64,000 bases of DNA. It comes from an uncultured Propionibacteriaceae bacterium (GTDB lineage Bacteria > Actinomycetota > Actinomycetes > Propionibacteriales > Propionibacteriaceae). The first letter of the stretch is position 1. The number at the start of each line of letters is the position of its first letter. The stretch is taken from positions 40,112 to 104,111 of the forward strand of contig CAKZHP010000134.1 in NCBI GenBank assembly GCA_936924635.1, in the 5' to 3' direction. Below the pieces are notes generated by a model. The model saw only the letters and a list, made by a program, of their open reading frames with translations. It ran no database searches and was not told the origin of the DNA. Shown in pieces: positions 41,668 to 50,632 of the stretch. The position numbers were made by a program, and so were the translations under genes.

Positions 41668-41997
41668 TCACTTGGGCGGCAGGCTCTTGACGTACGCGAC
41701 CCCGCGACCCACCCAGGTGGTGAGCTGCCGCTTGGTGCGCAGCTCGTCGGTGCCAACCAGCAGCCAGCCCTTCAGCGGGCGGTTCTGCATCACCATGGGC
41801 TCGGCCTTGCCGTCGGCGGTGAGCCGGGCTCCGTCGTCGGGGTCGACCCGCACCATCAGCGACCCGGACGACGCCGCGGCGACGGCCATGTGCCCGTGCA
41901 CCAGGAACGCCAGACCGCCGAACATCTTCTTCTCGACGACGTCCTCGCTGACGAGCACGTCGCGGATGCGGACTGCCAGGTCTTCGTCGTACGCCAT
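41668..41997 (-). CDS. TfoX N-terminal domain protein
   Basis: A 109-residue protein with the TfoX/Sxy N-terminal fold: EKKMFGGLAFLVHGHMAVA near residue 22, LMVRVDPDD, and the C-terminal RPLKGWLLVGTDELRTKRQLTTWVGRG. Full TfoX controls competence in gammaproteobacteria; solo N-domains in actinomycetes have no settled role. The first helix and strand begin at the ATG. Confidence 0.85.
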   Translation of the reverse strand: MAYDEDLAVRIRDVLVSEDVVEKKMFGGLAFLVHGHMAVAAASSGSLMVRVDPDDGARLTADGKAEPMVMQNRPLKGWLLVGTDELRTKRQLTTWVGRGVAYVKSLPPK

Positions 41998-42031
41998 GGC
42001 GAGATCCTAGGAGCGAGGTCTGACAGAACGC

Positions 42032-42493
42032 CTAGGCGTTCTCGGCCGTCTCGGCCAGCCGGTCGACGGAGGCCTGCAGCTTGGCGGTCGTCGTGTTCCG
42101 CGCCCGCTCCATGCGCGACTCGTCGGTGAGCTGCGACCAGTCGTACGTGTGAGTGACCCGCGTGCGGCGCTCTCCCAGGGGCTCGAGCTCCCAGCGCCAG
42201 AGATGGCCAGGCTGGGGGGCGTCCATGGGCGACGGGCGCCAGGCGATGAGGCGACCCTCCTCGAACTCGACGACGTGGTTCTGACGCTGGGCACCGTCCT
42301 TGGTCAGCGTCATCACGAAGACGTCGCCCACGGCGCGTACGCGCTGGTCGGCCGCCGCCTCTTGCAGGTTGCCGTTGCCGTCCCACCGCGGCTGCTGGCT
42401 GGGGTCGGCGATGAGCTCGAAGATGCGGTCGGCCGGGGCGTCGATCTCACGGCTCGCGCTGACGACCTTGGACGAGGGCTCTGGTGTGGTCAC
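42032..42493 (-). CDS. SRPBCC (START/Bet v1-fold) family protein
   Basis: Ligand-binding or polyketide-cyclase-fold protein of 153 residues. Typical blocks are SREIDAPADRIFELIADPSQQPRWDGN near the N-terminus, GDVFVMTLTKDG, HVVEFEEGRLIAWRPSP and RTRVTHTYDWSQL, with a long C-terminal helix. Start uncertain: GTG at 42,493 leaves a short leader before the fold; GTG at 42,529 is the alternative, and neither has a strong ribosome site. Confidence 0.82.
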   Translation of the reverse strand: MTTPEPSSKVVSASREIDAPADRIFELIADPSQQPRWDGNGNLQEAAADQRVRAVGDVFVMTLTKDGAQRQNHVVEFEEGRLIAWRPSPMDAPQPGHLWRWELEPLGERRTRVTHTYDWSQLTDESRMERARNTTTAKLQASVDRLAETAENA

Positions 42494-42548
42494 AGGGACA
42501 TGCAAGCACGTCCGGGCCGGCCGGGCCACGAGGTTCGGCAGGTGGCGT

Positions 42549-43511
42549 TCAGCGCACTCGCAGGTCGGCCACGAGGCCCAGGTGGTCAGACCCCGAGAGC
42601 CGGAACGCGGTCACACCCACCGCGGTGACGCGAGACCCGACGAGCACGTGATCGATGGCGATCAACGGCGGCACGGGGCTGGTCTCGGTGGAGAACGTCG
42701 GCAACCAGCCCGCGCCGGACTGGTCGGCGGCATCCGTCAGACCGGCGCTCAGCATGCGGCGTAGCGTGTAGTGCTCCAGCGTGGCGTTCAGGTCGCCGGC
42801 GAGCACCAGGGGCTGGTCGCGGTAGCGCTGCGCGGCGTCTCGGAGCACCTCGGCGTCATCGCGCCAGCTGGCCGTCCCGAACACCGGGTTCACAGGGTGG
42901 GCGGCGATCAGCGTGACCGCGACGCCCGGCCGTGCGACCCGCACCACAAGCCCGTCGAACTGGGTCGGCAGCTTCTCGAGCTGTGACACGGGGGTCTTGC
43001 TGAACACCACGGTGCCGGCGGCCGACCAGTCGGACCCGGCAGGGGAGCCCGCGCGGTACGGGTACGACGCCACAGCGGCACTCGCGCGGGCGAGGAACGC
43101 GTCAGTGGCCTCGGTGATGACGAGCACATCGGGCGCGGTCCTCTGGATCTCGGCCGCCAGCTGGTCGGCGTCGCCACGCCCGAACTGCACGTTGATCGCC
43201 AGCACCCGGAGCGGGGTCCCGGTCGCCTCGGGCGGGTCGTGCGGTGCGTACGGCAGCGCCCAGACCGTCTGCGCGATCAGGCCGACACCGACCGGAATCG
43301 CCCAGAGCCGGCCCTTGCCGCGGCCGCCGAGCAGGACGAGCAGCAGACTGATCGCCCAGAGCGGGAGCGCGAACGGGATGAACGACGCGGCCATCGCGAG
43401 CAGCCGGTGCTTCAGCTGCAGCGACGGGGCCGCGTACAGGACCACCATGCCCGCCGCCGGAACGGTCGCCAGGACCGCCGCTCCCAGGGCCACCCGACGC
43501 GTCGCGCTCAC
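42549..43511 (-). CDS. membrane-anchored endonuclease/exonuclease/phosphatase family protein
   Basis: A 320-residue protein with two or three N-terminal membrane helices (RVALGAAVLATVPAAGMVVL, FIPFALPLWAISLLLVLLGG) and an EEP domain. The domain shows VLAINVQFGRGDADQLA near 108, VITEATDAF, LIAAHPVNP, VLAGDLNATLEH near 235 with catalytic Asp and Asn, and the final SDHLGLVADLRV with catalytic Asp-His. It probably cleaves phosphodiesters outside the cytoplasm; the substrate is unknown. Confidence 0.87.
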   Translation of the reverse strand: MSATRRVALGAAVLATVPAAGMVVLYAAPSLQLKHRLLAMAASFIPFALPLWAISLLLVLLGGRGKGRLWAIPVGVGLIAQTVWALPYAPHDPPEATGTPLRVLAINVQFGRGDADQLAAEIQRTAPDVLVITEATDAFLARASAAVASYPYRAGSPAGSDWSAAGTVVFSKTPVSQLEKLPTQFDGLVVRVARPGVAVTLIAAHPVNPVFGTASWRDDAEVLRDAAQRYRDQPLVLAGDLNATLEHYTLRRMLSAGLTDAADQSGAGWLPTFSTETSPVPPLIAIDHVLVGSRVTAVGVTAFRLSGSDHLGLVADLRVR

Positions 43512-43554
43512 ACCCCCCAGCCTGCCAGAGGCGCCCTAGACCTCCGGCGGCTGG

Positions 43555-43885
43555 TCAGCCCTCGGTGGCGGACCCGGGGATGTTGATGCCAGCTGATGCC
43601 GAACCTGTCGGTCAGCAGCCCGTACACAGCGCCCCCACACCTGCTTCTCCAGCGGCATCTGCACCTGGCCGCCGTCGCTCAGCCGGTCCCACATCCCACG
43701 CAGCGCGTCGGCGTCGTCGCCCGACAGGCTGATCTGCACGTTGTTGCCTGACGCCCGGCATGTCCCATGCCGAACTCCTTGAACGTGGTGATGCTCACCT
43801 CGCCGCCGAGCACGTCGGCGTAGAACCGCATCGCCTCCTCCGCGTTGCCCGGGAAGGTGAGGTAAGGAATGAGCTGCATGGACAT
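43555..43885 (-). pseudogene. VOC/PhnB-like protein, frameshifted
   Basis: Glyoxalase-fold protein whose pieces lie in different frames. The start MSMQLIPYLTFPGNAEEAMR through FKEFGMGH is in one frame. NNVQISLSGDDADALRGMWD through PLEKQVWG is in a second. A C-terminal YGLLTDRFGISWH and SATEG stop are recovered only after further shifts near 43,640 and 43,585. At least three indels occur in 330 bp. A recent pseudogene or assembly errors can both explain this. Confidence 0.75.
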
Positions 43886-43949
43886 GCGATCTCCTTCGAG
43901 TGGGTCCGTCGCGGCGACCCTAGAGACGGCCACTGACAGTCCAGAAGGG

Positions 43950-45149
43950 TCAGTTGCGCGCCGCGGAGTGTGGCGCCCGGCCTTCGGCCGCATCGAGACC
44001 TGCTCTCAGATCCCTCAGCAGGTCGTCGGTGTCCTCGATGCCGACGGAGATGCGGAGCAGGCCCTCAGTGATGCCCGCGGCCTGCTGCACCACCGGCGGC
44101 ATCGCGGCGTGGGTCATCGTCGCGGGGTGGCAGACGAGGCTCTCGACGCCGCCGAGCGACTCCGCGATGGTGAAGCAGGTGAGGCTCTCGAGGCACTGCT
44201 TGACGGCCGCGAGGTCCGCGAGCTCGAACGACAGCATGCCGCCAAACCCGTCCTGCTGGCGGCGGGCCAGGTCATGGCCGGGGTGGTCGCTCAAGCCTGG
44301 GTAGTGCACCGCCCTCACGGCGGGGTGCTGCGCCAGCAGCTCGGCCAGGGCCTGCGCGTTGTCGTTGTGGGCGCGCATGCGGACGCCGAGGGTCCGTACG
44401 CCGCGCAGCGTCTGGTAGGCGTCGAACGGCGACCCGGGGGTGCCGAGGCAGTTGGCCCACCAGCGCAGCGTGGTGACCAGCTCGTCGGTGGCCCCGACGA
44501 CCACGCCGCCCACGACGTCGGAGTGCCCGTTGAGGTACTTCGTCGTGGAGTGCACGACCACGTCGGCGCCCTGCTCGATCGGCCGCTGCAGCGCCGGGGA
44601 GAGGAAGGTGTTGTCGACCGCGACCACGGCGCCGGCCGCATGGGCGGCCTCGGCGACGGCCGCGATGTCGGTGATGCGCAGCAGCGGGTTGGAGGGCGTC
44701 TCCAGCCACACCAGCGACGGGCGGCGCTCCCACAGCGAGGTCAGCGACGCCGGGTCGGCGAAGTCCGCGAGGACCAGCTCGATCATGCCCCGCTCGGCCA
44801 TGGCGTTGAACAGGCGCCAGGTGCCGCCGTACGCATCCACCGGGATCGCCACCACCGACCCCTGCGTCGCGAAAGCGTGCAGCACCGTGGTCGCCGCGGC
44901 CATCCCCGACGCGGTGATCTCGCCGCCGGCCCCGCTCTCCAGCTCGGCGAGGGTCTCGGCGACCAGGTTGCGGGTGGGGTTGCTGGTGCGGCTGTACTCG
45001 TACCGCGGTGGCTGGCCGAACCCGGAGAACCGGAAGGTGGTCGACAGGTAGAGGGGTGGGACCACCGAGCTGTGCTGCTCGTCCCAGCTCAGCCCTGCAC
45101 GCGCTGCCCGCGTGCGCTGCGACTGCCGGTCATCTGGCGACATCTTCAT
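43950..45149 (-). CDS. metB: cystathionine gamma-synthase/lyase-type PLP enzyme
   Basis: Trans-sulfuration enzyme of 399 residues. Landmarks are YEYSRTSNPTRNLVAETLAELE near 50, GSVVAIPVDAYGGTWRL near 96, VWLETPSNPLLRITDI near 145, the PLP Lys in HSTTKYLNGHSDVVGG near 200 and the C-terminal SLGGVESLVCHPATMTHA and LLRISVGIEDTDDL. It makes or splits cystathionine in methionine/cysteine metabolism; direction cannot be set from sequence. It is divergent from the IclR gene. Confidence 0.9.
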   Translation of the reverse strand: MKMSPDDRQSQRTRAARAGLSWDEQHSSVVPPLYLSTTFRFSGFGQPPRYEYSRTSNPTRNLVAETLAELESGAGGEITASGMAAATTVLHAFATQGSVVAIPVDAYGGTWRLFNAMAERGMIELVLADFADPASLTSLWERRPSLVWLETPSNPLLRITDIAAVAEAAHAAGAVVAVDNTFLSPALQRPIEQGADVVVHSTTKYLNGHSDVVGGVVVGATDELVTTLRWWANCLGTPGSPFDAYQTLRGVRTLGVRMRAHNDNAQALAELLAQHPAVRAVHYPGLSDHPGHDLARRQQDGFGGMLSFELADLAAVKQCLESLTCFTIAESLGGVESLVCHPATMTHAAMPPVVQQAAGITEGLLRISVGIEDTDDLLRDLRAGLDAAEGRAPHSAARN

Positions 45150-45313
45150 CCTCCGTGATCGGTTCCGACGAGGTTACGGTGCCGAGGCCCCGCCTGCCCG
45201 CGCCGGTCCAGGACGTGGGCGCCGACCAGCGCCGCCCGGGCAGGTGACTCGCTTGACCAGGAGCGGTCACGACGGCAGGGTTCGCCGTACGGAAGTCGGT
45301 TCCAGGAGGTGGC

Positions 45314-46057
45314 ATGCAGCTCGTCAAGCGCACGCTTGCTGTGCTGCGTATCCTCGGCGACTCGCCCGGCCTGACCATGCAGGAGCTCGCCACCTCCCTC
45401 GACGTCCCGCTGCCCTCGATGCACCGTCTGCTGGCCACGCTGACCGAGGAGGAGTTCGTCGTCCGCACCGACGAGCGGCAGTTCGTGCTCGGCCCGGCCG
45501 CCCTGGCCCTGGCCCGGGGCAGGCGGCAGCTGGAAGACGTGGCGCGGCCCTTCATGCGGGAGCTGTCGGCAACCACCGGCGAGACCGTGTTCCTCACCCG
45601 CCTCGTCGGCCGGCGGGCGATCTGCGTCGCCATGGTCGAGGGCACCCGCGCGTTGCGGCTGTTCGTGGCGGTGGGCCAGTCGATGCCCTTCCACGCGGCG
45701 GCCTCGGCACGCGTGCTCCTGGTCGACCGCTCCCCGGACGAGGTGGCCGCCCTGCTCGGGGAGGGGCCGCCGGAGGCGTACACGGCGACCACCCCGACCA
45801 CGCCGGCTGCTGTCGCTCGGCACCTCGACGACGTCCGCCGCGACGGCTACGACGTCTGCCGCGAGGAGCTGGACCCGAACGTGCTGGCCGTCAGCGCTCC
45901 GATCCGCAACGCCGCCGGCGAGGTGGAGGCGAGCCTCACCGTCGCCGCCCCGTGGGACCGTCACGAGGGCGCCGAGACGGCCTGGGCACCGGACCTGGTC
46001 GCGGCGACCACCGCGATCTCCCGCGAGCTGGGCGGCCCGGCACCCGCGAGGTCTTGA
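45314..46057 (+). CDS. IclR-family regulator
   Basis: Regulator of 247 residues. The N-terminal winged helix has KRTLAVLRILGDSPGLTMQE and LDVPLPSMHRLLATL (residues 5-45). The IclR ligand domain from about 70 carries TGETVFLTRLVGRRAICVAMVEG, the MPFHAAASARVLL segment and SAPIRNAAGEVEASLTV. ATG has AGGAGG upstream. It lies 62 bp before a six-gene operon and is the likely controller; the inducer may be orotate or a related acid, by inference. Confidence 0.92.
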   Translation: MQLVKRTLAVLRILGDSPGLTMQELATSLDVPLPSMHRLLATLTEEEFVVRTDERQFVLGPAALALARGRRQLEDVARPFMRELSATTGETVFLTRLVGRRAICVAMVEGTRALRLFVAVGQSMPFHAAASARVLLVDRSPDEVAALLGEGPPEAYTATTPTTPAAVARHLDDVRRDGYDVCREELDPNVLAVSAPIRNAAGEVEASLTVAAPWDRHEGAETAWAPDLVAATTAISRELGGPAPARS

Positions 46058-46099
46058 CGACCGCGCACGGCGCTGCCAGGATTCCATCTCTCGGTACCT

Positions 46100-46118
46100 A
46101 CTTTCGTGAGGCGGAAGT
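46100..46118. promoter_or_regulatory. candidate IclR operator
   Basis: Imperfect palindrome ACTTTCG-TGAGG-CGGAAGT (six of seven arm positions complementary) directly before the pyrD-like start. It overlaps the purine-rich ribosome site, so binding would block expression. Confidence 0.3.
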
Positions 46119-46119
46119 G

Positions 46120-47091
46120 ATGGGTGTGAATCTCGGCGTGGCCATCGGCGACCTGCGCCTGGCCAATCCGGTGATGCCCGCGTCCGGATGCTTCGGCCCC
46201 GAGCTCGCGCCGATGATCCCGCTCGACCGCCTGGGCGCCGTCGTCACCAAGACCGTCTTCGCCCGGCTGCGGTCGGGCAACCCCAGCCACCGGCTCACCG
46301 AGACGCCGTACGGGATGATCAACGCCGTCGGCATCCCCAGCCACGGCACCGCGTACTTCGTGGAGAAGATCCTCCCCGGCTACACCGCGAGCGGGGTGCC
46401 GGTGGTCGTCAGCGTCGGCGGTCTGGCGGTCTCCGAGTACGGCACGGTGGTGGACGAGCTCGGCGACAGTGCGTACGACGCGCTGGAGGTCAACGTCTCC
46501 TGTCCCAACCTGGAGCACGGCGGGCTGGAGATCGGTGCCGACCCCCGCTCGGTCCACGAGGTGACCTCGCTGGTGGTCGCCCGCACCGACAAGCCGGTGC
46601 TCGTGAAGCTGACGCCCAACGTCGCCCGCATCGACGACATCGCCCGCGCCGCCGAAGACGCCGGAGCCGCCGGGATCACGGTCGCCAACACGTTCGTGGG
46701 GCTAGCCGTCGACCTCCGCCGTCGCCGCCCGGTGCTCGGCAACACCACCGGCGGCGTCTCGGGCCCAGCCATCAAGCCCATCGCGCTGCGCCTCGTCTGG
46801 CAGGCTGCACACGCCGTCAGCATCCCGGTGATCGGGTGCGGCGGCATCGCGACGGCGGCGGACGCCGCGGAGTTCCTCATGGCGGGCGCCAGCGCGGTGC
46901 AGGTGGGCACGGCCACCTTCACCCGCCCCGACGCCATGATCCGCGTCGTCGACGACCTGCCACCGCTGCTTGAGTCGCTGGGCGTCGACAGCGTCGCGAG
47001 CCTCGTGGGCACCCTCACGGTGCCGACCCCGCCGCAGCCCGACACGGGCGGCGGCACCGACACACGCACGTCAGGAGGACGGCATGAGTGA
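46120..47091 (+). CDS. pyrD: dihydroorotate dehydrogenase, class 1B-like
   Basis: FMN enzyme of 323 residues interconverting dihydroorotate and orotate. Typical blocks are GDLRLANPVMPASGCFG near 10, KTVFARLRSGNPSHRL near 45, INAVGIPSHG, DALEVNVSCPNLEHGG near 118 with the catalytic Cys, LVKLTPNVARIDDIA and NTFVGLAVD near 190, and the FMN site VIGCGGIATAADAAEFLMAGASAVQVGTA given here at 240-268. The catalytic Cys and a pyrK gene in the same operon mark class 1B, the NAD-linked type. In this setting it could run as an orotate reductase. It overlaps the MFS gene by eight bases. Confidence 0.9.
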   Translation: MGVNLGVAIGDLRLANPVMPASGCFGPELAPMIPLDRLGAVVTKTVFARLRSGNPSHRLTETPYGMINAVGIPSHGTAYFVEKILPGYTASGVPVVVSVGGLAVSEYGTVVDELGDSAYDALEVNVSCPNLEHGGLEIGADPRSVHEVTSLVVARTDKPVLVKLTPNVARIDDIARAAEDAGAAGITVANTFVGLAVDLRRRRPVLGNTTGGVSGPAIKPIALRLVWQAAHAVSIPVIGCGGIATAADAAEFLMAGASAVQVGTATFTRPDAMIRVVDDLPPLLESLGVDSVASLVGTLTVPTPPQPDTGGGTDTRTSGGRHE

Positions 47092-48328
47092 GACCACGCC
47101 CACGGTGACCGAGGTCGTACGTTCGGACAGGCCCGACAAATACGCCTGGAAGGCCCTGACCGCCTCGGTCGTCGGCTATGCCATGGACGGTTTCGACTTC
47201 CTGATCCTCTCGGTGGCACTGGGGGCCATCACCGCCGCCCTTCACCTGACGCCGACGCAGGCCGGGTCCCTGGCGACCATCACCTTGTGGGGCGCCGTGA
47301 TCGGTGGCGTCATCGGAGGCATCCTCAGCGACCGGATCGGCCGGGTCCGCGTGCTGACGTACTCGATCGTGCTGTTCGCCGTCTTCACGTTCCTCAGCGG
47401 CCTGGCACCGAACTACGGCCTGCTGGCGACCGCCCGGTTCATCGCCGGCATCGGCCTGGGCGCCGAGTTCGGCGTCGGCATGACTCTGGCCGCCGAGGCG
47501 TGGCCCGCGCGTCTCCGCGCCCGTGCCACCTCGCTGGTCGGCCTGGGCTGGCAGTCGGGCGTGCTGCTCGCCAACCTGGTCGGTCTGTGGGCCCTCAGCA
47601 CCCCCGCCATCGGTTGGCGAGGCCTGTTCATGCTGGGCGCCATCCCCGCCGTGGCCGCCGCGCTGGTGCGCCACGGCGTCGAGGAGCCCGCGATGTTCGT
47701 GGAGCGCCAGGCGACCGCCAAGAAGACCTTCCAGATCGGCCAGCTGTTCCGCGGCGCGGAGAACATCAAGTCGTCGATCGCCATGATCGTGCTCACCTCG
47801 GTGCAGAACTTCGGCTACTACGGCGTCATGATCTGGCTGCCGAGCTACCTGTCCAACCGGTTCGGGTTCAGCCTCACGAAGTCGGTGGTCTGGACCATCG
47901 TCACCGTGCTCGGCATGGCGGTCGGCATCATGCTGTTCGGCATCCTGGCCGACCACATCGGCCGCAAGCCCAGCCTGCTGATCTTCCAGGTCGGCGCCTT
48001 CGCCTCCGTGCTCGCCTACAGCCAGCTCGACAACCCCTCCACCCTGCTGATCGGCGGCGCCGTGATGGGTGCGTTCGTCAACGGCATGCTCGGCGGGTAT
48101 GGCGCCCTGATGGCCGAGCTCTACCCGACCGAGGCCCGCGCCACCGCGCAGAACGTGCTCTTCAACGTCGGCCGCGGCATCGGCGGCCTGGGCCCGATCG
48201 TCGTGGGCGCGCTGGCGGCCAGCCGCGGTTTCGGGTTCGCGATCGCGCTGCTCGCCTCGATCTACCTGCTGGACGTCATCGTCACGGTGTTCCTCATCCG
48301 CGAGCGCAAGGGCGCGGAGCTCGAGTGA
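47084..48328 (+). CDS. MFS transporter, aromatic/organic acid:H+ symporter-like
   Basis: Twelve-helix membrane carrier of 414 residues. AMDGFDFLILSVALGAI near residue 30, the loop motif GGILSDRIGRVRVLTYS near 85, FIAGIGLGAEFGVGMTLAAEAWP near 125 and the second-half loop GILADHIGRKPSLL near 285 are typical of the AAHS/sialate group, which moves aromatic and heterocyclic acids. ATG 47,084 has AGGAGG upstream. Inside the pyrD-pyrK operon, orotate or dihydroorotate is the natural candidate substrate. Confidence 0.88.
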   Translation: MSETTPTVTEVVRSDRPDKYAWKALTASVVGYAMDGFDFLILSVALGAITAALHLTPTQAGSLATITLWGAVIGGVIGGILSDRIGRVRVLTYSIVLFAVFTFLSGLAPNYGLLATARFIAGIGLGAEFGVGMTLAAEAWPARLRARATSLVGLGWQSGVLLANLVGLWALSTPAIGWRGLFMLGAIPAVAAALVRHGVEEPAMFVERQATAKKTFQIGQLFRGAENIKSSIAMIVLTSVQNFGYYGVMIWLPSYLSNRFGFSLTKSVVWTIVTVLGMAVGIMLFGILADHIGRKPSLLIFQVGAFASVLAYSQLDNPSTLLIGGAVMGAFVNGMLGGYGALMAELYPTEARATAQNVLFNVGRGIGGLGPIVVGALAASRGFGFAIALLASIYLLDVIVTVFLIRERKGAELE

Positions 48329-48891
48329 TGAGCGACCTGGTCGAGTTCGACGTACGGGCTGACGCGGCCTCCCGCGACCGGCTGCGGGGCGAGGTGGCCT
48401 CCGACCTTGTGGCCGCCTCCTACCTGCGGGGCGACTTCACGCTGTCGAGCGGGGAGCGCACCAGCTTCTACTTCGACAAGTACCTGTTCGAGACCAAGCC
48501 GACCATCCTGCGCCGGGTGGCCGACATGCTCGCCGAGCAGGTCTCGCCCGACGTGGAGCGGCTCGCGGCCACCGAGGGCGGCGGCGTCGCCCTGGCGGCA
48601 GCGGTGTCGCTGGCGACGGGGCTCTCGTTCGTCATCATCCGCCGCTCCGCCGAGGCCGGGGCACCGCCGGTCAGGGGCGAGCTGCACGCCGGGGAGCGGG
48701 TGGTCCTCGTGGAGGACGTCGTCAGCCTCGGCAACCAGGCCCTCACCTCGATCGCCCGCCTGACCGAGCTGGGCGCGACGGTGACCGGGGTGATCGCCGT
48801 GATCGACCGTGAGGCCGGAGGCCGTACGGCGCTCGAGTCCGCAGGCCACCACTACGCGCCGCTCTTCACCCTGAGCGAGCTGGACGTCTGA
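48328..48891 (+). CDS. pyrE: orotate phosphoribosyltransferase-like protein
   Basis: Type I PRTase of 187 residues joining orotate to PRPP to give OMP. SYLRGDFTLSSGERTSFYFDKYLFE near 35 is the OPRT N-terminal motif. The PRPP loop VVLVEDVVSLGNQAL near 133 keeps the acidic pair and Ser/Gly spacing, although SLG replaces the usual TTG. The catalytic loop region after IIRRSAEAGAP is shortened. ATG overlaps the MFS stop (TGATG). A paralogue follows at once. Confidence 0.85.
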   Translation: MSDLVEFDVRADAASRDRLRGEVASDLVAASYLRGDFTLSSGERTSFYFDKYLFETKPTILRRVADMLAEQVSPDVERLAATEGGGVALAAAVSLATGLSFVIIRRSAEAGAPPVRGELHAGERVVLVEDVVSLGNQALTSIARLTELGATVTGVIAVIDREAGGRTALESAGHHYAPLFTLSELDV

Positions 48892-48908
48892 CCCACGAAG
48901 GAGCTGCC

Positions 48909-49340
48909 ATGACCATCGAGGAAGCACTCGCCGCCAGCGGCCTGGCCGGGTCGACCGACGCCTCCTACTCGCCGCTGCCGAGCCCGGAGGCCACCGAGAC
49001 GCTGGGGCGCGCGCTCGCCGAGTCGCTCGACGCCGACGTCGTCTGCTACTGGGACGACGACGACCTGGCCCTCGCCCACGTCGTGGCGCGCGAGCTCGGC
49101 GCCCGCCTGGTGCAGGGCCTCGACGCCCAGGGTGTGGCCGAGCTCGAGGGCGAGGTGAACGCCGGTGACCGCGTGGTCGTGGTCGCCTCGCTGCTGCGCA
49201 ACAAGCACCACCTCCTCGCCGTACGTGCCGTGGTCGCCGCCCGGGGTGGCGAGGTGGTCGGCGTCACCGTCTGCCAGGGCTCCACCGCCGTACGCGACGG
49301 TGCCGGCGACCTCCCCGTACGCGCCCTCGTGGAGGCGTGA
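48909..49340 (+). CDS. degenerate PRTase-fold paralogue of the OPRT
   Basis: A 143-residue protein without a catalytic signature. Alignment by eye with the preceding PyrE-like protein is good over LGRALAESLDADVVCYWDDDD, ARLVQGLDAQGV and NAGDRVVVVASLLRNKHHLLA, but the PRPP loop is ASLLRNKHH with no acidic pair and the N-terminal OPRT motif is absent. A non-catalytic partner or regulatory subunit of the OPRT is plausible. It begins 17 bp after that gene with GAAGGAG upstream and overlaps the next gene by four bases. Confidence 0.72.
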   Translation: MTIEEALAASGLAGSTDASYSPLPSPEATETLGRALAESLDADVVCYWDDDDLALAHVVARELGARLVQGLDAQGVAELEGEVNAGDRVVVVASLLRNKHHLLAVRAVVAARGGEVVGVTVCQGSTAVRDGAGDLPVRALVEA

Positions 49341-50632
49341 GCGTGACGCAGACCGCCGCGGTCGAGGAGCTGCGCATCGACCCTGACCGGGTGCACGCGC
49401 TCCTGGAGCAGATCGCCCAGATCAGCACCACCTCTGGCGATCAGGGCGTGAGCCGGCTCGCGTTCACGCCGCTGGAGCGCGAGGCGCACCAGGTCTTCGC
49501 CGACCACATGACCGGCCTCGGGCTGCGGGTGTGGACCGACAGCATCGGCAACACGTACGCCGAGCGGCCCGGCCGCACCGAGGGCGCCCCCGCCATCGGC
49601 ACCGGATCGCACCTGGACTCGGTGCCCCAGGGCGGTCGGTTTGACGGCATCGTGGGCGTGGTCGCGGCCATGGAGGTCGCCCGCCTGCTGGTAGAGAACG
49701 ACGTCGCCCACGAGCACCCGATGCGCTTCGTCGCGTTCGCGTGCGAGGAGGGTGCCCGCTTCGGGCAGGCGTGCGTGGGCAGCAAGGCGGCCGCGGGCGA
49801 CTGGACGCCCGAGGCGCTGGCGCAGATGACCGACGCCGACGGCATCAGCATCGCGCAGGCGATGACCGAGCTGGGCATGGACCCGTCACGGGTCGGCGAG
49901 GCGGCCTGGGACGCGGCCGAGTGGGGCGCCTGGCTGGAGCTGCACATCGAGCAGGGCCAGGTGCTGGAGCACCACCAGCTACCGATCGGCCTCGTCGACC
50001 TCATCAGCGGCAGCACGCGCTTCCAGCTGTCGTTCTCCGGCGTCGCCTCCCACACCGGCAGCACGCCGATGGCGCTGCGTCACGACGCCCTCGCGGCGGC
50101 CAGCGAGGTGGTGCTGACGGCCGAGCGGCTCGCCAACGACGCCCAGCACCGCGGCACCCGGGTCACCATCGGCAAGCTGGAGGTGGCGCCCGGGAGCATC
50201 ACGACCATCCCGGGCACGGTGACCGCCTGGGTCGACGTGCGCGACATCGACTCGCGCCGGCAGCGCGACACGGCCAACGAGCTCGTACGCCGCACGCGCC
50301 AGATCTGCGCCCGTCGCGGGATCGAGCTGGGTGTCCGGCTGCTCAGCGACGCCTCCCCCGCCGTGATCCCCGCCTGGGTGCGGGAGACCACCGCGGCGGT
50401 GTGCACGGAGATGGGCCTGCCCTACCGGGTGATGTACTCCGGCGCCTCCCACGACTCGCAGATGATCGGCCGGGTGGTGCCGGTGGGCATGATCTTCGTG
50501 CCCAGCCGCGGCGGGCTCAGCCACGTGCCGCAGGAGTGGACCTCGTCGGCCCAGATCGCGGTCGGCACCGAGGTGCTGCTGCGATCGCTGCTGGCCCTCG
50601 ACGCCGACCTCGCCCGCCGGAGCGCCTCGTGA
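49337..50632 (+). CDS. M20-family N-carbamoyl amino acid amidohydrolase
   Basis: Metal-dependent amidase of 431 residues (hydantoinase/carbamoylase family). Metal ligands are visible in GSHLDSVPQGGRFDG near 93, ACEEGARFGQACVGSKA near 134, LELHIEQG near 200 and GGLSHVPQEW near 395. The dimerisation domain starts at ISGSTRFQLSFSGVASHTGSTPM. In this operon the expected substrate is N-carbamoyl-L-aspartate (ureidosuccinase), though allantoate or beta-ureidopropionate relatives look alike. GTG overlaps the previous stop; GTG at 49,343 is an alternative. Confidence 0.88.
   Translation: MSVTQTAAVEELRIDPDRVHALLEQIAQISTTSGDQGVSRLAFTPLEREAHQVFADHMTGLGLRVWTDSIGNTYAERPGRTEGAPAIGTGSHLDSVPQGGRFDGIVGVVAAMEVARLLVENDVAHEHPMRFVAFACEEGARFGQACVGSKAAAGDWTPEALAQMTDADGISIAQAMTELGMDPSRVGEAAWDAAEWGAWLELHIEQGQVLEHHQLPIGLVDLISGSTRFQLSFSGVASHTGSTPMALRHDALAAASEVVLTAERLANDAQHRGTRVTIGKLEVAPGSITTIPGTVTAWVDVRDIDSRRQRDTANELVRRTRQICARRGIELGVRLLSDASPAVIPAWVRETTAAVCTEMGLPYRVMYSGASHDSQMIGRVVPVGMIFVPSRGGLSHVPQEWTSSAQIAVGTEVLLRSLLALDADLARRSAS

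Noticed and set aside
45112..46119. Long N-terminal extension of the pyrD frame
   Set aside because: It overlaps the IclR gene in another register; family homology begins at ATG 46,120.
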